A stretch of 64,000 nucleotides of DNA, taken from NCBI GenBank assembly GCA_025056565.1, contig JANWWA010000010.1, forward strand, positions 50,221 through 114,220. Reading direction: 5' to 3'. The notes below the pieces were generated by a model. The model had not been told where the DNA came from, did not search any database, and was given only the letters and a program-made list of their open reading frames with translations. Both the position numbers and the translations under genes were made by a program. Each line of letters starts with the position of its first letter. Position 1 is the first letter of the stretch. Below are positions 63,933 through 64,000 of the stretch, in pieces. The stretch is from Chloroherpetonaceae bacterium (lineage in GTDB: Bacteria; Bacteroidota; Chlorobiia; Chlorobiales; Thermochlorobacteraceae).

Positions 63933-64000
63933 TTAGCGGAGCAAAAAAGCAGCAATGGCAAGACAAATGACCCCCGCACCCAAAAGAATGGCAGCGAAGG
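63933..64000 (-). CDS. C-terminus of a membrane protein running off the right edge
   Basis: The minus strand gives about 22 residues, FAAILLGAGVICLAIAAFLLR, before a TAA at 63935-63933 (written here as two parts: FAAILLGAGVIC and LAIAAFLLR). The stretch is purely hydrophobic and ends in a positive residue, like a final transmembrane helix. Too short for identification; it could also be chance. Confidence 0.35.
   Translation of the reverse strand, partial: FAAILLGAGVICLAIAAFLLR

Overview
The window is a chromosomal segment of a Chlorobiota (green sulfur bacterial) lineage organism, most plausibly a Chloroherpetonaceae member close to the aerobic, amino-acid-using Candidatus Thermochlorobacter type. 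The clues are an Alvin-type 2[4Fe-4S] ferredoxin like those used by chlorobial reaction centres, a bacterial deoxyhypusine-synthase-like protein, an Hc1-type histone-like protein, a GWxTD protein, a type IX secretion (T9SS) C-terminal tail, and an O2-dependent phenylalanine 4-hydroxylase. The taxonomic call is inferred from gene content, not measured. I saw no transposase, integrase, phage gene, CRISPR array or rRNA.

Layout. 1-4.0 kb: lon (partial, minus), SRP RNA, DHS-like enzyme, transaldolase, Hc1-like protein. 4.3-5.8 kb: a WG-repeat lipoprotein. 5.9-14.6 kb (minus): a translationally coupled operon of sensor histidine kinase, secreted FecR-domain protein and a 1591-residue multi-PKD protein. 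14.7-17.1 kb (minus): secreted TPR protein and SLC13/DASS transporter. 17.5-23.5 kb (plus): GH13 lipoprotein, cmk, formylglycine-generating-enzyme-like secreted protein, threonine dehydratase-like enzyme. 23.4-26.1 kb (minus): a three-gene operon of a VOC/DUF1338-like enzyme, a GlcD-type FAD oxidase and an unknown protein. 26.3-27.7 kb: queF and phhA. 27.7-32.5 kb: a roughly 670-base gene-free stretch with a good promoter and many hairpins, leading into a two-subunit sodium:solute symporter and a porin.

32.6-39.5 kb: paired small lipoproteins, a large Ig-like lipoprotein, glgA, a GmhB-like phosphatase, a methyltransferase and a DNRLRE-like lipoprotein. 39.7-45.9 kb: purD, an M28-PDZ peptidase, a GWxTD protein, a cysteine-cluster protein and a short NeuB-like synthase. 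46.1-49.1 kb: two odd lipoproteins with the same C-terminal tail, followed by an outer-membrane barrel. 49.3-55.4 kb: thiolase, ferredoxin, tRNA-Ile2(CAU), a DUF309 protein, cysS, ligA. 55.4-61.2 kb (minus): a 1917-residue subtilisin-like protease with a T9SS tail. 61.7-63.8 kb: an APC permease fused to a USP-like domain. A membrane-protein C-terminus runs off the right edge.

Working together: several genes fit uptake and oxidation of organic and amino acids (symporter plus porin, SLC13, APC permease, threonine dehydratase, phenylalanine hydroxylase, the DUF1338-like/FAD-oxidase pair, thiolase). A second theme is a rich, largely uncharacterised cell surface (PKD, FecR, WG, Ig-like and DNRLRE proteins, T9SS protease, OM barrels). 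The candidates I consider most likely to be undescribed are the structured RNA region at 27.95-28.32 kb, the kinase-FecR-PKD operon, the DUF1338-like operon and the twin lipoproteins with a shared SGRTR tail.
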